Source: Rathayibacter sp. VKM Ac-2856 (GTDB taxonomy: Bacteria > Actinomycetota > Actinomycetes > Actinomycetales > Microbacteriaceae). From it: a DNA stretch of 64,000 nucleotides. How positions within the stretch are numbered: position 1 is the first letter of the stretch; each line of letters opens with the position of its first letter. Positions 40,777 through 49,582 of the stretch are shown piece after piece. The notes beneath the pieces are model-generated. The model did no database searches. It saw only the letters and a list, made by a program, of their open reading frames with translations, and was not told where the DNA came from. A program made the position numbers and the translations under genes. The DNA lies in NCBI RefSeq assembly GCF_013205055.1, contig NZ_JABMLF010000003.1, positions 186,001 through 250,000 of the forward strand, written 5' to 3'.

Positions 40777-42324
40777 ATGACCGACGCCACCGCCAGCACC
40801 GCCGCCGCGACCGCGCGCATCTCCCTCGACCCGGCCGCGGTCGTCGCCCCCGTGAACCCCCGGCTCTTCGGCTCGTTCGTCGAGCACCTCGGCCGCTGCG
40901 TCTACGACGGCATCTACGAGCCCGGGCACCCGACTGCGAACGAGGACGGCTTCCGCCTCGATGTCGTCGAGCTGGTCAAGGAGCTCGGCTCGACCACCGT
41001 GCGCTACCCCGGCGGCAACTTCGTCTCCGGCTACCGCTGGGAGGACGGCGTCGGCCCGCGCGAGAACCGCCCGCGCCGCCGCGACCTGGCCTGGCACTCG
41101 CTCGAGACCAACGAGGTCGGCCTGGACGACTTCGCCAAGTGGGCGAAGCTGACCGGCAGCGAGATCATGTACGCCGTCAACCTCGGCACCCGCGGGGTCC
41201 TCGAGGCCCTCGACGTGCTCGAGTACGCGAACGGCAAGGCCGGCACCTTCCTCGCCGACCAGCGCATCGCCAACGGCACGCCGGAGCCGCACGACATCCG
41301 GATGTGGTGCCTCGGCAACGAGATGGACGGCCCGTGGCAGGTCGGCCACATGAACGCCGACGACTACGGCAAGCTCGCCTCCCGCACCGCCAAGGCGCTG
41401 AAGATCGCCGACCCGTCGCTCGAGCTCGTGGTCTGCGGCTCCTCCGGCTCGTCGATGCCGACCTTCGGCGAGTGGGAGCGCGTCGTCCTCGAGCACGCGT
41501 ACGACGACGTCGAGTACGTCTCCTGCCACGCGTACTACCAGGAGTACGACGGCGACCTCGGCTCGTTCCTCGCCTCCTCCGTCGAGATGGAGTTCTTCAT
41601 CGCGACCGTCTCGGCGACCGTCGACCACGTCAAGCACAAGCTCCGCAAGACCAAGGACATCAAGCTCTCCTTCGACGAGTGGAACGTCTGGTACCTCCAG
41701 GAGTGGACCGAGAAGGAGAAGGCGGACGCCGAGGGCGACCAGAGCACCCGCGAGTGGGCCTACGCCCCGCGCCTGCTCGAGGACGTCTACTCGGTGGCCG
41801 ACGCCGTCGTGCTCGGCAACCTGATGATCACGCTGCTGAAGAACTCCGACCGGGTCACCTCGGCGTCGCTCGCGCAGCTGGTCAACGTGATCGCGCCGAT
41901 CATGACCGAGCCGGGCGGAGCCGCGTGGCGCCAGACCACGTTCTTCCCGTTCTCGACGACCGCGCGCCTGGCCTCCGGCTCGGTGCTGAAGCCGCGGATC
42001 GAGGTCGGCACGTACTCCACCGCGCGGCACGGCGACGCTCCGCTGGTCGACTCCGTCGCCACCCTCGACGACGGCCGCGCCTCGGTCTTCCTGGTGAACC
42101 GCTCGACGACCGAGGCCCTCGAGGTCACCGTCGACGTCAGCGGCCTCGGCGTCTCGACCGTCGCGGAGGCGGTCGGCATCTTCGACGAGGACGTCTACGC
42201 CAAGAACACGAAGGACGACCAGGAGCGCGTGGGCCTCAAGCCCGTCGACGCCGTCCTGGCCGACGGCGTGCTGACGCTGACGCTGCCCCCCGTCTCCTGG
42301 ACGGCGGTCGCCCTGACGGCGTAG
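40777..42324 (+). CDS. abfA: Alpha-L-arabinofuranosidase, GH51
   Basis: 515 residues. N-terminal NPRLFGSFVEHLGRCVYDGI is the GH51 hallmark. The acid/base Glu lies in WCLGNEMDG and the nucleophile Glu in LSFDEWNVWY, inside a TIM barrel; a beta-sandwich domain forms the C-terminal third. There is no signal peptide, so it is cytoplasmic and trims arabinose from imported arabino- or arabinoxylo-oligosaccharides. GGAAGG precedes the ATG. No sugar transporter is adjacent. Plant hemicellulose use fits a plant-associated lifestyle. Confidence 0.93.
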   Translation: MTDATASTAAATARISLDPAAVVAPVNPRLFGSFVEHLGRCVYDGIYEPGHPTANEDGFRLDVVELVKELGSTTVRYPGGNFVSGYRWEDGVGPRENRPRRRDLAWHSLETNEVGLDDFAKWAKLTGSEIMYAVNLGTRGVLEALDVLEYANGKAGTFLADQRIANGTPEPHDIRMWCLGNEMDGPWQVGHMNADDYGKLASRTAKALKIADPSLELVVCGSSGSSMPTFGEWERVVLEHAYDDVEYVSCHAYYQEYDGDLGSFLASSVEMEFFIATVSATVDHVKHKLRKTKDIKLSFDEWNVWYLQEWTEKEKADAEGDQSTREWAYAPRLLEDVYSVADAVVLGNLMITLLKNSDRVTSASLAQLVNVIAPIMTEPGGAAWRQTTFFPFSTTARLASGSVLKPRIEVGTYSTARHGDAPLVDSVATLDDGRASVFLVNRSTTEALEVTVDVSGLGVSTVAEAVGIFDEDVYAKNTKDDQERVGLKPVDAVLADGVLTLTLPPVSWTAVALTA

Positions 42325-42358
42325 CCCCGGCGGCGCGGCCCGCCGGCCCGGGCCGACC

Positions 42359-42635
42359 CATGCTGATCGAGTAGCCCGCGCAGCGGGCGTATCGAGATCC
42401 CCCACCGCCGAGACTCCGGCACTCCATCCACGGGGGGGTCTCGATACGCGCGCCTGCGGCCCGCTACTCGACCAGCATGAGGAGACCCCCATCACGCGCG
42501 GCGCAGGACCTTCCCTGCCCGTGCTGACCGACGCTTGCGGCGCGGGCCCCTCCATGCTGACCGACGCTCGCGGCGCGGGCCACTCCATGCTGATCGAGTA
42601 GCCCGCACAGCGGGCGTATCGAGATCCCCACCGCC
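42359..42635. repeat. Family B REP-like array, locus 3
   Basis: A CATG-first module (42359-42398), an inverted module (42437-42479), and a tandem section where GTGCTGACCGACGC/CATGCTGACCGACGC units occur twice before a complete CATGCTGATCGAGTAGCC module ending near 42635. It fills the 318-bp gap between the convergent abfA and HAD genes; no gene is present. Confidence 0.82.
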
Positions 42636-42641
42636 GACACT

Positions 42642-43328
42642 TCAGCGCAGCAGCGCCTCGAGGTCGGCGACGCCGCGGCCGGCCAGCGTCGGCCAGAGCG
42701 TTCGGTCCGCGCCGGGCGCGAGCTCGGCGTCGTGCGGCACCCCGATCGCGCGGGCCCCGGAGGCGACGGCCGCCGCGAGCCCCGTCGGCGAGTCCTCGAT
42801 CGCGACGCAGCGCGCGATGTCCACGCCGAGCGCCGCCGCGGCCAGCAGGTACGGCTCCGGATCCGGCTTGCCCCGCGTCACGTCGTCGCCGGTCACGAGG
42901 GCCGCGAGCGGCACCTCCGCGGCGAGCGCGTCGACCACCACCTGCGCCATCACCCGCGAGGAGGTGGTGACGATCGCCTGCCGCACGCCCGCGCGGTGCA
43001 CGTCGCGCAGCAGCTCCCGCGCACCCGGCCGCCAGCGGAGGCCGCGGCGCATCTCCGCGAGCACATCGCGCTCGAGGGCCGCCTCCACCTCGGCGTCGGG
43101 AAGCTCCACCCCCGCGGCCTGCAGCGCCCGCACCGTCTGCTCCATCGTGCTGCCGATCAGCGCGAGCGCGTCGGCCCGCGTCCACTCGCGGCCGAAGCGG
43201 CCGGCGAGCACCTCCTGCGCCCGGATCCACGCCGGCTCCGAGTCGACGATCGTGCCGTCCATGTCCCAGAGCACCGCCGCGACGCCGGGCACCGCCGCGA
43301 CCCCGCGCATCGCGCCGACCCCGCTCAC
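42642..43328 (-). CDS. HAD-superfamily hydrolase, beta-phosphoglucomutase-like
   Basis: 228 residues: motif I LWDMDGTIVDSEP, helical cap (AQEVLAGRFGREWTRADALA), motif II VTTSSR, motif III GKPDPEPYLLAA and motif IV AIEDSPTGLAAAVASG. This is the subfamily of beta-phosphoglucomutases and small-sugar phosphatases. GTG 43328 overlaps the MFS stop (GTGA), so it is translated with the transporter. The substrate is unknown. Confidence 0.87.
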   Translation of the reverse strand: MSGVGAMRGVAAVPGVAAVLWDMDGTIVDSEPAWIRAQEVLAGRFGREWTRADALALIGSTMEQTVRALQAAGVELPDAEVEAALERDVLAEMRRGLRWRPGARELLRDVHRAGVRQAIVTTSSRVMAQVVVDALAAEVPLAALVTGDDVTRGKPDPEPYLLAAAALGVDIARCVAIEDSPTGLAAAVASGARAIGVPHDAELAPGADRTLWPTLAGRGVADLEALLR

Positions 43329-44533
43329 GCCGCGACTCCCGTCGCGCGACGGCGGCCGAGGACGCTGGCCAGCAGCACCGCCGTCACTCCCGCGATCGGC
43401 ACCACCAGCAGCCCGGCGCGCAGCCCGGCCCCGTCGGCGACCAGCCCGACGAGCGGCGGCGACAGCAGGAAGCCCAGCCGCATCAGCCACGAGACGAGCG
43501 TCACTCCCGTGCCCGCCCGCAGCCCTGGGAGCTCGTCGGCCTCGTGCATCGCCGCGGGGACGGTGGTCGCGAGCCCCAGGCCGGCCGCGGCGAAGCCGAG
43601 GATCGTGCCGGGGACGGACGGGAACGCGAGCGCCGCGCCCATCCCGATCGCTGCGATCGCCCCGCCGACCCGCACCACCGCGCGCTGCCCGAAGCGGTCG
43701 ACCAGCCGGTCGCCGAGGATCCGCCCCACGAACTGCGCGCCGACCAGCGCGACGAACCCGTACGCGGCCACGGCCGCACTCGCGTCGAGCGGACCGCCGA
43801 GGTACACGGCCGCCCAGGTGGACGCGGCGTCCTCGACGAGCGTGCCCGCGATCGCCACCGCGACCAGGGCCGCGAGCACCAGCACGACGCGCGGGCTGAT
43901 CCGGCCCCGGGGCTCGCGGGGAGCGGCGCCCTGCTCCGACGCGGTCTCGTCGTCGCGGCCCGGGAGCAGGAACCGCAGCGCGATCAGCGAGACGACGGCG
44001 AACAGCACGCCCGAGACGCCGAGGTGGAGGGCACGGGGCAGACCGAGCGCGATCGCGCCGGCCGCCATCGATCCGCCGAGGACCGCGCCGATCGACCAGA
44101 TCGCGTGGAAGGAGTTGATGATCGAGCGGCCGTAGCGGCGCTGCACCCGCAGCCCGTGGGTGTTCTGCGCCACGTCCGTGATCGCGTCGGTCGCGCCGGC
44201 GAAGGCGAGCGCGCCGGCGAAGACCAGCAGCGACGGCGAGAACCCGGCGAGCACGGTGCCGACCGCGGTCAGGATCGTGCCGAGCACGGCGGCCCGGCCG
44301 CTGCCGAGCCTGCGGATCACGACGGCCGCCGCGAGCCCCGCGACGATCGCTCCGGCGGGGAACGCGGCGATCGCGACTCCGTAGGCCGCGTTGTCGAGCG
44401 CCAGGTCGGCCTTGATCTCGGGGTAGCGCGGGACGAGGTTCGCGAAGAGCGCGCCGTTGGTCAGGAAGAGCGCGGCGACGGCGCGGCGGGCGCGGCGCGA
44501 CTCGAGGGACGGCGGCGCGAGAGCGGTGGACAT
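43325..44533 (-). CDS. MFS transporter
   Basis: 402 residues, 12 predicted helices. The start (LFLTNGALFANLVPRYPEIK) and GVAIAAFPAGAIVAGLAAAV match MFS proteins of the YfkF/YbjJ-like sugar/drug group. The ATG at 44533 is 7 nt after TACGTT; an earlier ATG at 44572 would run across the divergent promoter and is rejected. Divergent from an acetyltransferase-TetR operon; shared control is likely. Confidence 0.83.
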   Translation of the reverse strand: MSTALAPPSLESRRARRAVAALFLTNGALFANLVPRYPEIKADLALDNAAYGVAIAAFPAGAIVAGLAAAVVIRRLGSGRAAVLGTILTAVGTVLAGFSPSLLVFAGALAFAGATDAITDVAQNTHGLRVQRRYGRSIINSFHAIWSIGAVLGGSMAAGAIALGLPRALHLGVSGVLFAVVSLIALRFLLPGRDDETASEQGAAPREPRGRISPRVVLVLAALVAVAIAGTLVEDAASTWAAVYLGGPLDASAAVAAYGFVALVGAQFVGRILGDRLVDRFGQRAVVRVGGAIAAIGMGAALAFPSVPGTILGFAAAGLGLATTVPAAMHEADELPGLRAGTGVTLVSWLMRLGFLLSPPLVGLVADGAGLRAGLLVVPIAGVTAVLLASVLGRRRATGVAA

Positions 44534-44570
44534 GCGTACGAACGTACACGCAGTGTGTACGATCGTGCGC
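44534..44570. promoter_or_regulatory. Divergent leaderless promoters with operator-like palindrome
   Basis: The MFS -10 is TACGTT on the minus strand (44546-44541) and the acetyltransferase -10 is TACGAT (44558-44563), each 7 nt from its ATG. Between them GTACACGCAGTGTGTAC is a near-perfect inverted repeat, a good candidate site for the TetR protein at 45149. Confidence 0.65.
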
Positions 44571-45152
44571 ATGGACTACTTCGCCGGGGACGACCGCACC
44601 AACCGCGAGCGCATGCTCGCCGGAGACCTCTACATCGCCGACGACCCGGAGAGCACCCGTCTCGCGCAGCGCGCCGTCCGGCTCGCCGATGCCTACCACC
44701 GCGCCGCGATCGCCGACGAGGCCGCCGCGCGCCCCCTGCTGGAGGAGCTGCTCGGCTCGCTCGGCGAGGACGCGTTCGTGAAGCCCCCGCTGTTCGTCGA
44801 CTACGGCGAGAACATCACGATCGGCCCGCGCACCTTCGTCAACTACCACCTCACCGCCCTCGACGTCGCGGCGATCACCATCGGCGCCGACTGCCAGATC
44901 GGCCCGAACGTCCAGCTGCTGACGCCCACCCACCCGGTCGAGCCCGGTCCGCGCCGCGACAAGCTCGAGGCGGCGCTGCCGATCACGATCGGCGACAACG
45001 TCTGGCTGGGCGGTGGCGTGATCGTCTGCCCCGGGGTCAGCATCGGCGACGACAGCGTGATCGGAGCGGGCGCCGTGGTCACCCGCGACATTCCCGCCGG
45101 CGTCGTCGCCGTGGGCAACCCGGCCCGCGTGATCCGGAGCATCGCGGAGTGA
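44571..45152 (+). CDS. Sugar O-acetyltransferase (maltose/NodL type)
   Basis: 193 residues: N-terminal Mac domain (NRERMLAGDLYIADDPE), then left-handed beta-helix hexapeptides (FVDYGENITIGPRTFVNYHL; IGDNVWLGGGVIVCPGVSIG) with the active His in TPTHPVE. It transfers acetyl from acetyl-CoA to sugars. Start decided by TACGAT at leaderless spacing. The stop overlaps the TetR start (GTGA). Confidence 0.9.
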   Translation: MDYFAGDDRTNRERMLAGDLYIADDPESTRLAQRAVRLADAYHRAAIADEAAARPLLEELLGSLGEDAFVKPPLFVDYGENITIGPRTFVNYHLTALDVAAITIGADCQIGPNVQLLTPTHPVEPGPRRDKLEAALPITIGDNVWLGGGVIVCPGVSIGDDSVIGAGAVVTRDIPAGVVAVGNPARVIRSIAE

Positions 45153-45712
45153 GCGGGACCGCCGAGCGCCCGCGCGCCGCGCGCCGCACCGACCCGCACC
45201 GGCGCGACCGCATCATCGACGCCTGCCTCGACGTCATCGCCGAGGAGGGGGTCGCCGGCACCTCGCACCGCCGCGTGGCCGCCGCCGCCGATGTGCCGCT
45301 CGGCTCGATGAGCTACCACTTCGCCGGGATGGACGAGCTGCTGCACGAGGCGTTCACCCGCTTCGCCGACTCCGTCGCCGAGCAGACCCTGCGCCGGATG
45401 ACGGACGCCCGCACCCCGGACGAGGCGCGCGAGGCCGTCGTCGACGTCGTCCTGCACGACATCTTCGGCAGCCGGCGCGAGCTCGTGATCACCCACGAGC
45501 TCTACACGCTCGCCGCCCGCCGCCCCGAGTACCGCAGCATCACCCGCAGCTGGATGGCCCGCTCCCGCGCCGCCCTCGAGCGCCACGTCGACCCGACGAC
45601 CGCGCGCATGCTCGACGCGCTGATGGAGGGCCTGACCATCCACCGCGCCCTCGACGAGGAGCCCGCCGACGACGCGGTCGTCCGCGAGGCCGTCCGCCGC
45701 ATCCTCGGCTGA
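45149..45712 (+). CDS. TetR-family regulator
   Basis: 187 residues. The HTH region (IIDACLDVIAEEGVAGTSHR, then AAAADVPLGSMSYHFAGMDE) and a C-terminal dimer domain are typical of TetR. Coupled to the acetyltransferase, it probably represses that operon and the divergent MFS pump through GTACACGCAGTGTGTAC. The pump and acetyltransferase together suggest handling of a sugar-like compound or antibiotic; this is inference. Confidence 0.87.
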   Translation: MSGTAERPRAARRTDPHRRDRIIDACLDVIAEEGVAGTSHRRVAAAADVPLGSMSYHFAGMDELLHEAFTRFADSVAEQTLRRMTDARTPDEAREAVVDVVLHDIFGSRRELVITHELYTLAARRPEYRSITRSWMARSRAALERHVDPTTARMLDALMEGLTIHRALDEEPADDAVVREAVRRILG

Positions 45713-45728
45713 CCTCCCTCCCCGGGCT

Positions 45729-45791
45729 CCGCGAGATGCCACTTGTGCACGCCACGCACGGCGTGTCGCGCGCACAAGTGGCATCTCGCGG
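45729..45791. repeat. Family A 63-bp palindromic element, copy 7
   Basis: Copy starting 16 bp after the TetR stop. Its right arm reads GCGCACAAG, one base off the common form. The glutaminase gene on the same strand starts 55 bp after its end. Confidence 0.9.
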
Positions 45792-45846
45792 CGGGGAGAA
45801 GGGGTGGGCAGGGGGCGGGGCAGGTGGGGGTGGCAGGGTGGGGGGC

Positions 45847-46776
45847 ATGGCTTCTTCGCGCGACTACGACCTCGACGAGCTGCGGGGGCGCGTCCTCGGG
45901 GCGGACGGCGGGGCTGTTGACGACAGCATCCCCGAGCTGGCCGCGGCGGATCCGTCGCTGTGCGCGATCGCACTCGCGCTGCCCGACGGGGCCGTGCGCT
46001 CGAGTGCGCAGGCCGACGTGCCGTTCAGCATCCAGTCGGCGGTCAAGCCGTTCCTCTTCGCGCTGGCACTGCTGGACACCGACGGCGATGCTCTGGATCG
46101 CGTCGGCATCGAGCCGACCGGCGAGGCCTTCGACGCGCTGAAGCTCGAGAGCGGCACCGGCCGCCCGCCGAACCCGATGGTGAACGCTGGGGCCCTGCTC
46201 ACCGCAGCGCTCGTCGACGGCGGTGACGCGAGCGGCCGCAGCGCGCGGATCCTCCGCGGCCTGTCGGCGTTCGCGGGCCGCCCGCTCGACGTGGACGAGA
46301 GCGTCGCCTCGAACGAGCACCTGCTCGGCGACCGCAACCACGCCCTCGCGCACCTGATGCGCGCTGAGGGCACCCTGCAGCGCGGCGCCGATGACGCCGT
46401 CGCCGCCTACGCCCGGGCCTGCGCCGTGCTCGTCGACGCGGAGGCGCTCGCGGTGATGGGCGCCACCCTCGCCCTGGGCGGAGTGAACCCTGTCTCGGGC
46501 GAGCGCGTCGTGCCGGCCCGGGTCGCCCGGGACGTCGTGTCGGTGATGGCGACCTGCGGCGTCTACGACGGCTCGGGCCGCTGGATGCGCTCCGTCGGCG
46601 TCCCCGCCAAGTCGAGCGTCTCCGGAGCGATCGTGCTGTCCGCTCCCGGCCGCCTCGGCGCCGCCGTCGTCAGCCCGCCCCTCGACTCCCAGGGCACCAG
46701 CGTCCGCGGCGCCGCCGCGAGCACCCTCCTGTCCGCCGAGCTCGCCCTGCACTCCTTCGACCCGGTCCCGCGCTGA
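45847..46776 (+). CDS. glsA: Glutaminase
   Basis: 309 residues. The beta-lactamase-like glutaminase fold shows the catalytic SxxK in FSIQSAVKPF, NPMVNAGALL, NEHLLGDRNHALAHLM, ARACAVLVDAEALAVMGATL, GVYDGSGRW and PAKSSVSGAI. It hydrolyses glutamine to glutamate and ammonia. CAGGGT lies 7 nt before the ATG (weak leaderless box). The length matches the family. A family B array follows. Confidence 0.93.
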   Translation: MASSRDYDLDELRGRVLGADGGAVDDSIPELAAADPSLCAIALALPDGAVRSSAQADVPFSIQSAVKPFLFALALLDTDGDALDRVGIEPTGEAFDALKLESGTGRPPNPMVNAGALLTAALVDGGDASGRSARILRGLSAFAGRPLDVDESVASNEHLLGDRNHALAHLMRAEGTLQRGADDAVAAYARACAVLVDAEALAVMGATLALGGVNPVSGERVVPARVARDVVSVMATCGVYDGSGRWMRSVGVPAKSSVSGAIVLSAPGRLGAAVVSPPLDSQGTSVRGAAASTLLSAELALHSFDPVPR

Positions 46777-46808
46777 GCCGACCTTCTGCAGAAGAACTCG
46801 GAGCACGC

Positions 46809-47108
46809 GGGTCTCGATACGCCGCTCCGCGGCTACTCGACCAGCATGGGTGCGGGCACCGAGCCGGCATGAAGCGGTCACCGACCCAGCACGGGGCGGC
46901 CTGCGACCGGAACATGCTGATCGAGTAGCGCCCGACGGGCGCGTATCGAGATCCACCGTCGTCGGACGCGGGGGTCTCGATACGCCGCTCCGCGGCTGCT
47001 CGACCAGCATGGGGCGCCCACCGAGCCGGCATGGGGCGGTCACCGAGTGGGGACCGCGTGGCCCGTGCATGCTGATCGAGTAGCGCCCGCAGGGCGCGTA
47101 TCGAGATG
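46809..47108. repeat. Family B REP-like array, locus 4 (four modules)
   Basis: Modules at 46810-46848, 46913-46953, 46972-47012 and 47068-47107, alternating in orientation (GTCTCGATACGCC...CAGCATG, then CATGCTGATCGAGTAGCG...). Linker pieces with GAGCCGGCATG and GCGGTCACCGA also recur. It fills the 354-bp gap between the convergent glsA and E2 genes; no gene seen. Confidence 0.82.
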
Positions 47109-47130
47109 CGCCGGCGACGGCGGGAGGCGC

Positions 47131-48465
47131 CTAGTCGAGCAGCAGGGCCGGCTCCTCCAGCACGCTCGCGACGTCGGCGACGAAGCGGCTGACGACGTCG
47201 CCGTCGACGACGCGGTGGTCGAAGGAGCCGCCGACGGTGGTGACGAAGCGGGGGCGGACCTCGCCGTCGACGACCCACGGCTTCTGCTTGATGGTGCCGA
47301 GGGCGATGATCGCGACCTCGCCGGGGTTGAGGATCGGGGTGCCCGTGTCCATCCCGAACACGCCGATGTTGGTGATGGTGATGGTGCCGTTCTGCATGTC
47401 GGCGGCGGAGGTCTTGCCGTCGCGGGCGTCGAGGGTGAGCTTCTCGAGGGCCTGGGCGAGCTCGAGGAGGCTCATCGACTGCGCGTCCTTGACGTTGGGG
47501 ACGAGGAGTCCGCGCGGGGTCGCCGCGGCGATGCCGAGGTTCACGTAGTGGCGGACGAGGATGTCGGTGTCGGTCCAGGCGGAGTTGACGGTGGGGTTCC
47601 TCCGCACCGCCCAGATGATGGCCTTGGCCATGATCAGCAGGGGCGAGACCTTGACGCCGGCGAAGTCGGGCGAGTTCTTCAGTCGCTTGACGAACTCCAT
47701 CGTGCGGGTCGCGTCGACGTCGACGAAGACGCTGACGTGCGGCGCGGTGAAGGCGCTCCGCGACATCGCCGAGGCGATGGCCTTGCGGACGCCGCGGACG
47801 GGGATGCGGTCCTCGCGGGAGTCGCCCCAGGCGGGGGTCTGGATGTTGCGGAAGACGCTCGCCTGGGAGGCGTGGCGGATGACGTCGTCGCGGGTGACCT
47901 CGCCGGCCAGGCCCGTGGCCTGGACCTCGAGCAGGTCGACGTCGAGATCCTTGGCGAGCTTGCGGATCGGCGGCTTAGCGATGACGGGCAGCGCGGCGGA
48001 GGCCGGGACCGAGGTCGGGCGCGGCGGCGCGGCCGGGCGCGCGGGCGCGTCGGCGGCGGGCGCGGCGGCCGGGCGGCGACGGCGGGTGGCGACGTGTCCG
48101 CCGGCGGTGCCGTAGCCGACGAGCGCGGCGCCGGAGCCCTCACCGGGCTCGGTGGTGGAGGGAGCGGGCGGCGCGGCGGGCGGGGCCGCCTGCGCGGGCA
48201 TCGCGGGGATCTCGGATCCGGCCGAGCCCGCGCCCTGCACGGTGATGATCGGCGTGCCGACGTCGACCGTCTGGCCCTCGTCGACCAGGACGTCGACGAC
48301 GGTGCCGCTGAAGGGCGAGGGCAGCTCGACGAGGGACTTGGCGGTCTCGATCTCGACGAGGACCTGGTTGACGGTCACCTCGTCGCCGACCTTGACGCGC
48401 CACGCGACGATCTCGGCCTCGGTGAGGCCCTCGCCGACGTCGGGGAGGAGGAAGTGCTCTGTCAT
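47131..48465 (-). CDS. bkdC: Branched-chain 2-oxoacid dehydrogenase E2 (lipoyl acyltransferase)
   Basis: 444 residues: lipoyl domain 1-78 with the lipoylated Lys in [11 protein letters not shown], an Ala/Pro-rich linker, a peripheral subunit-binding domain ([20 protein letters not shown]) and the catalytic core ending with [14 protein letters not shown] precedes the ATG. It lies 91 bp behind the E1-beta gene in the same direction. With E1 it makes branched acyl-CoAs, precursors of iso and anteiso fatty acids dominant in Microbacteriaceae. No E3 gene is nearby, so E3 must be shared. Confidence 0.9.
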   Translation of the reverse strand: MTEHFLLPDVGEGLTEAEIVAWRVKVGDEVTVNQVLVEIETAKSLVELPSPFSGTVVDVLVDEGQTVDVGTPIITVQGAGSAGSEIPAMPAQAAPPAAPPAPSTTEPGEGSGAALVGYGTAGGHVATRRRRPAAAPAADAPARPAAPPRPTSVPASAALPVIAKPPIRKLAKDLDVDLLEVQATGLAGEVTRDDVIRHASQASVFRNIQTPAWGDSREDRIPVRGVRKAIASAMSRSAFTAPHVSVFVDVDATRTMEFVKRLKNSPDFAGVKVSPLLIMAKAIIWAVRRNPTVNSAWTDTDILVRHYVNLGIAAATPRGLLVPNVKDAQSMSLLELAQALEKLTLDARDGKTSAADMQNGTITITNIGVFGMDTGTPILNPGEVAIIALGTIKQKPWVVDGEVRPRFVTTVGGSFDHRVVDGDVVSRFVADVASVLEEPALLLD

Positions 48466-48556
48466 CGTCGGGACTCCTGGCTGTGCCGGTCGTTCGTGAG
48501 GAAGGGGGCGCGTCGGGACGCGAGGGGGCGGGCGCCGCTGCGAGGCGTCGTGCCGC

Positions 48557-49582
48557 TCAGTAGGCGAGCGAGCGGTCGACGGCCTCGAGCACGCGGTCGA
48601 CGTCGGGGAGGAAGAGCTTCTCGACCTTGGCGGGCGGGAAGGGCGTGTCGAAGCCCGCGACCCGGAGCACCGGCGCCTCGAGCGAGTAGAACGCCTTCTC
48701 GGTGACGGTCGCGGCGATCTCGGAGCCGAGGCTCACATTCGCCGAGGCCTCCTGGGCGACCACGAGCCGCCCGGTCTTCCGGACCGACGCGAGCAGCGGC
48801 TCCCAGTCGATCGGCGAGAGCGAGCGCAGGTCGACGACCTCGACGCTGGTCCCCTCCTCGCCGGCGAGCTCGGCGGCCTGGAGCAGCACGGAGACCATCG
48901 GCCCCCAGCCCACCACGGTGACCTCGTCGCCCTGGCGCACGACGCGGGTCGCGTGCAGGGGGGCGGCGGAGGCGCGGAGGTCGACGTCGCCCTTGGGCCA
49001 GTAGCGGCTCTTGGGCTCGAAGAACATCACCGGATCGTCGGAGGCGATCGCCTCCTGGATCATCCAGTAGGCGTCGTTCGGGGTCGACGGGCTGACGGCG
49101 CGGAGCCCCGCGGTGTGCGCGAAGTACGCCTCGTTGCTCTCCTGGTGGTGCTCGACGGCGCCGATGTGCCCGCCGTAGGGCACCCGGATCACGACGGGCA
49201 TGGTGAGCGCGCCCTCGTGCCGGTTCGTCATCTTCGCCAGCTGCGAGGTGATCTGATCGAAGGCCGGGTAGATGAAGCCGTCGAACTGGATCTCGCAGAC
49301 GGGGCGGAAGCCGCGCATCGCGAGGCCGATCGCCGTGCCGACGATGCCGGACTCGGCGAGCGGGGTGTCGAGCACGCGCTGCGGGCCGAACTCGGCGTGC
49401 AGGCCCTCCGTGATGCGGAAGACGCCGCCGAGCGGTCCGATGTCCTCGCCCATCAGCAGGACGCGGTCGTTCTCGGTCATGGCGCGGCGAAGGCCCGCGT
49501 TGAGCGCCTTCGCCATGGACATGGACTCCAGCTGCGTCGCGCTGAGCGGCGGCTGGACGGTGGTGGTCGTGTCGATCGTCAT
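48557..49582 (-). CDS. bkdB: 2-oxoacid dehydrogenase E1 beta subunit
   Basis: 341 residues: [33 protein letters not shown] (TPP-binding half), [35 protein letters not shown] and the C-terminal transketolase domain. It forms the alpha2beta2 E1 with the preceding gene, whose stop it overlaps (ATGA). The sequence cannot by itself separate branched-chain from pyruvate or acetoin substrate, but gene order and length fit bkd. Confidence 0.9.
   Translation of the reverse strand: MTIDTTTTVQPPLSATQLESMSMAKALNAGLRRAMTENDRVLLMGEDIGPLGGVFRITEGLHAEFGPQRVLDTPLAESGIVGTAIGLAMRGFRPVCEIQFDGFIYPAFDQITSQLAKMTNRHEGALTMPVVIRVPYGGHIGAVEHHQESNEAYFAHTAGLRAVSPSTPNDAYWMIQEAIASDDPVMFFEPKSRYWPKGDVDLRASAAPLHATRVVRQGDEVTVVGWGPMVSVLLQAAELAGEEGTSVEVVDLRSLSPIDWEPLLASVRKTGRLVVAQEASANVSLGSEIAATVTEKAFYSLEAPVLRVAGFDTPFPPAKVEKLFLPDVDRVLEAVDRSLAY

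Noticed and set aside
42359-42635. Family B locus as an attachment site or IS remnant
   Set aside because: No transposase or integrase frame and no target-site duplication are visible; the modules match those in four other gaps.
615-45791. Family A repeats as a dispersed CRISPR or as small genes (frames reading MCTxxTACRVHKWHLA)
   Set aside because: The copies are isolated, without regular spacers or cas genes. The small frames are produced by the repeat itself and run on into unrelated antisense sequence.
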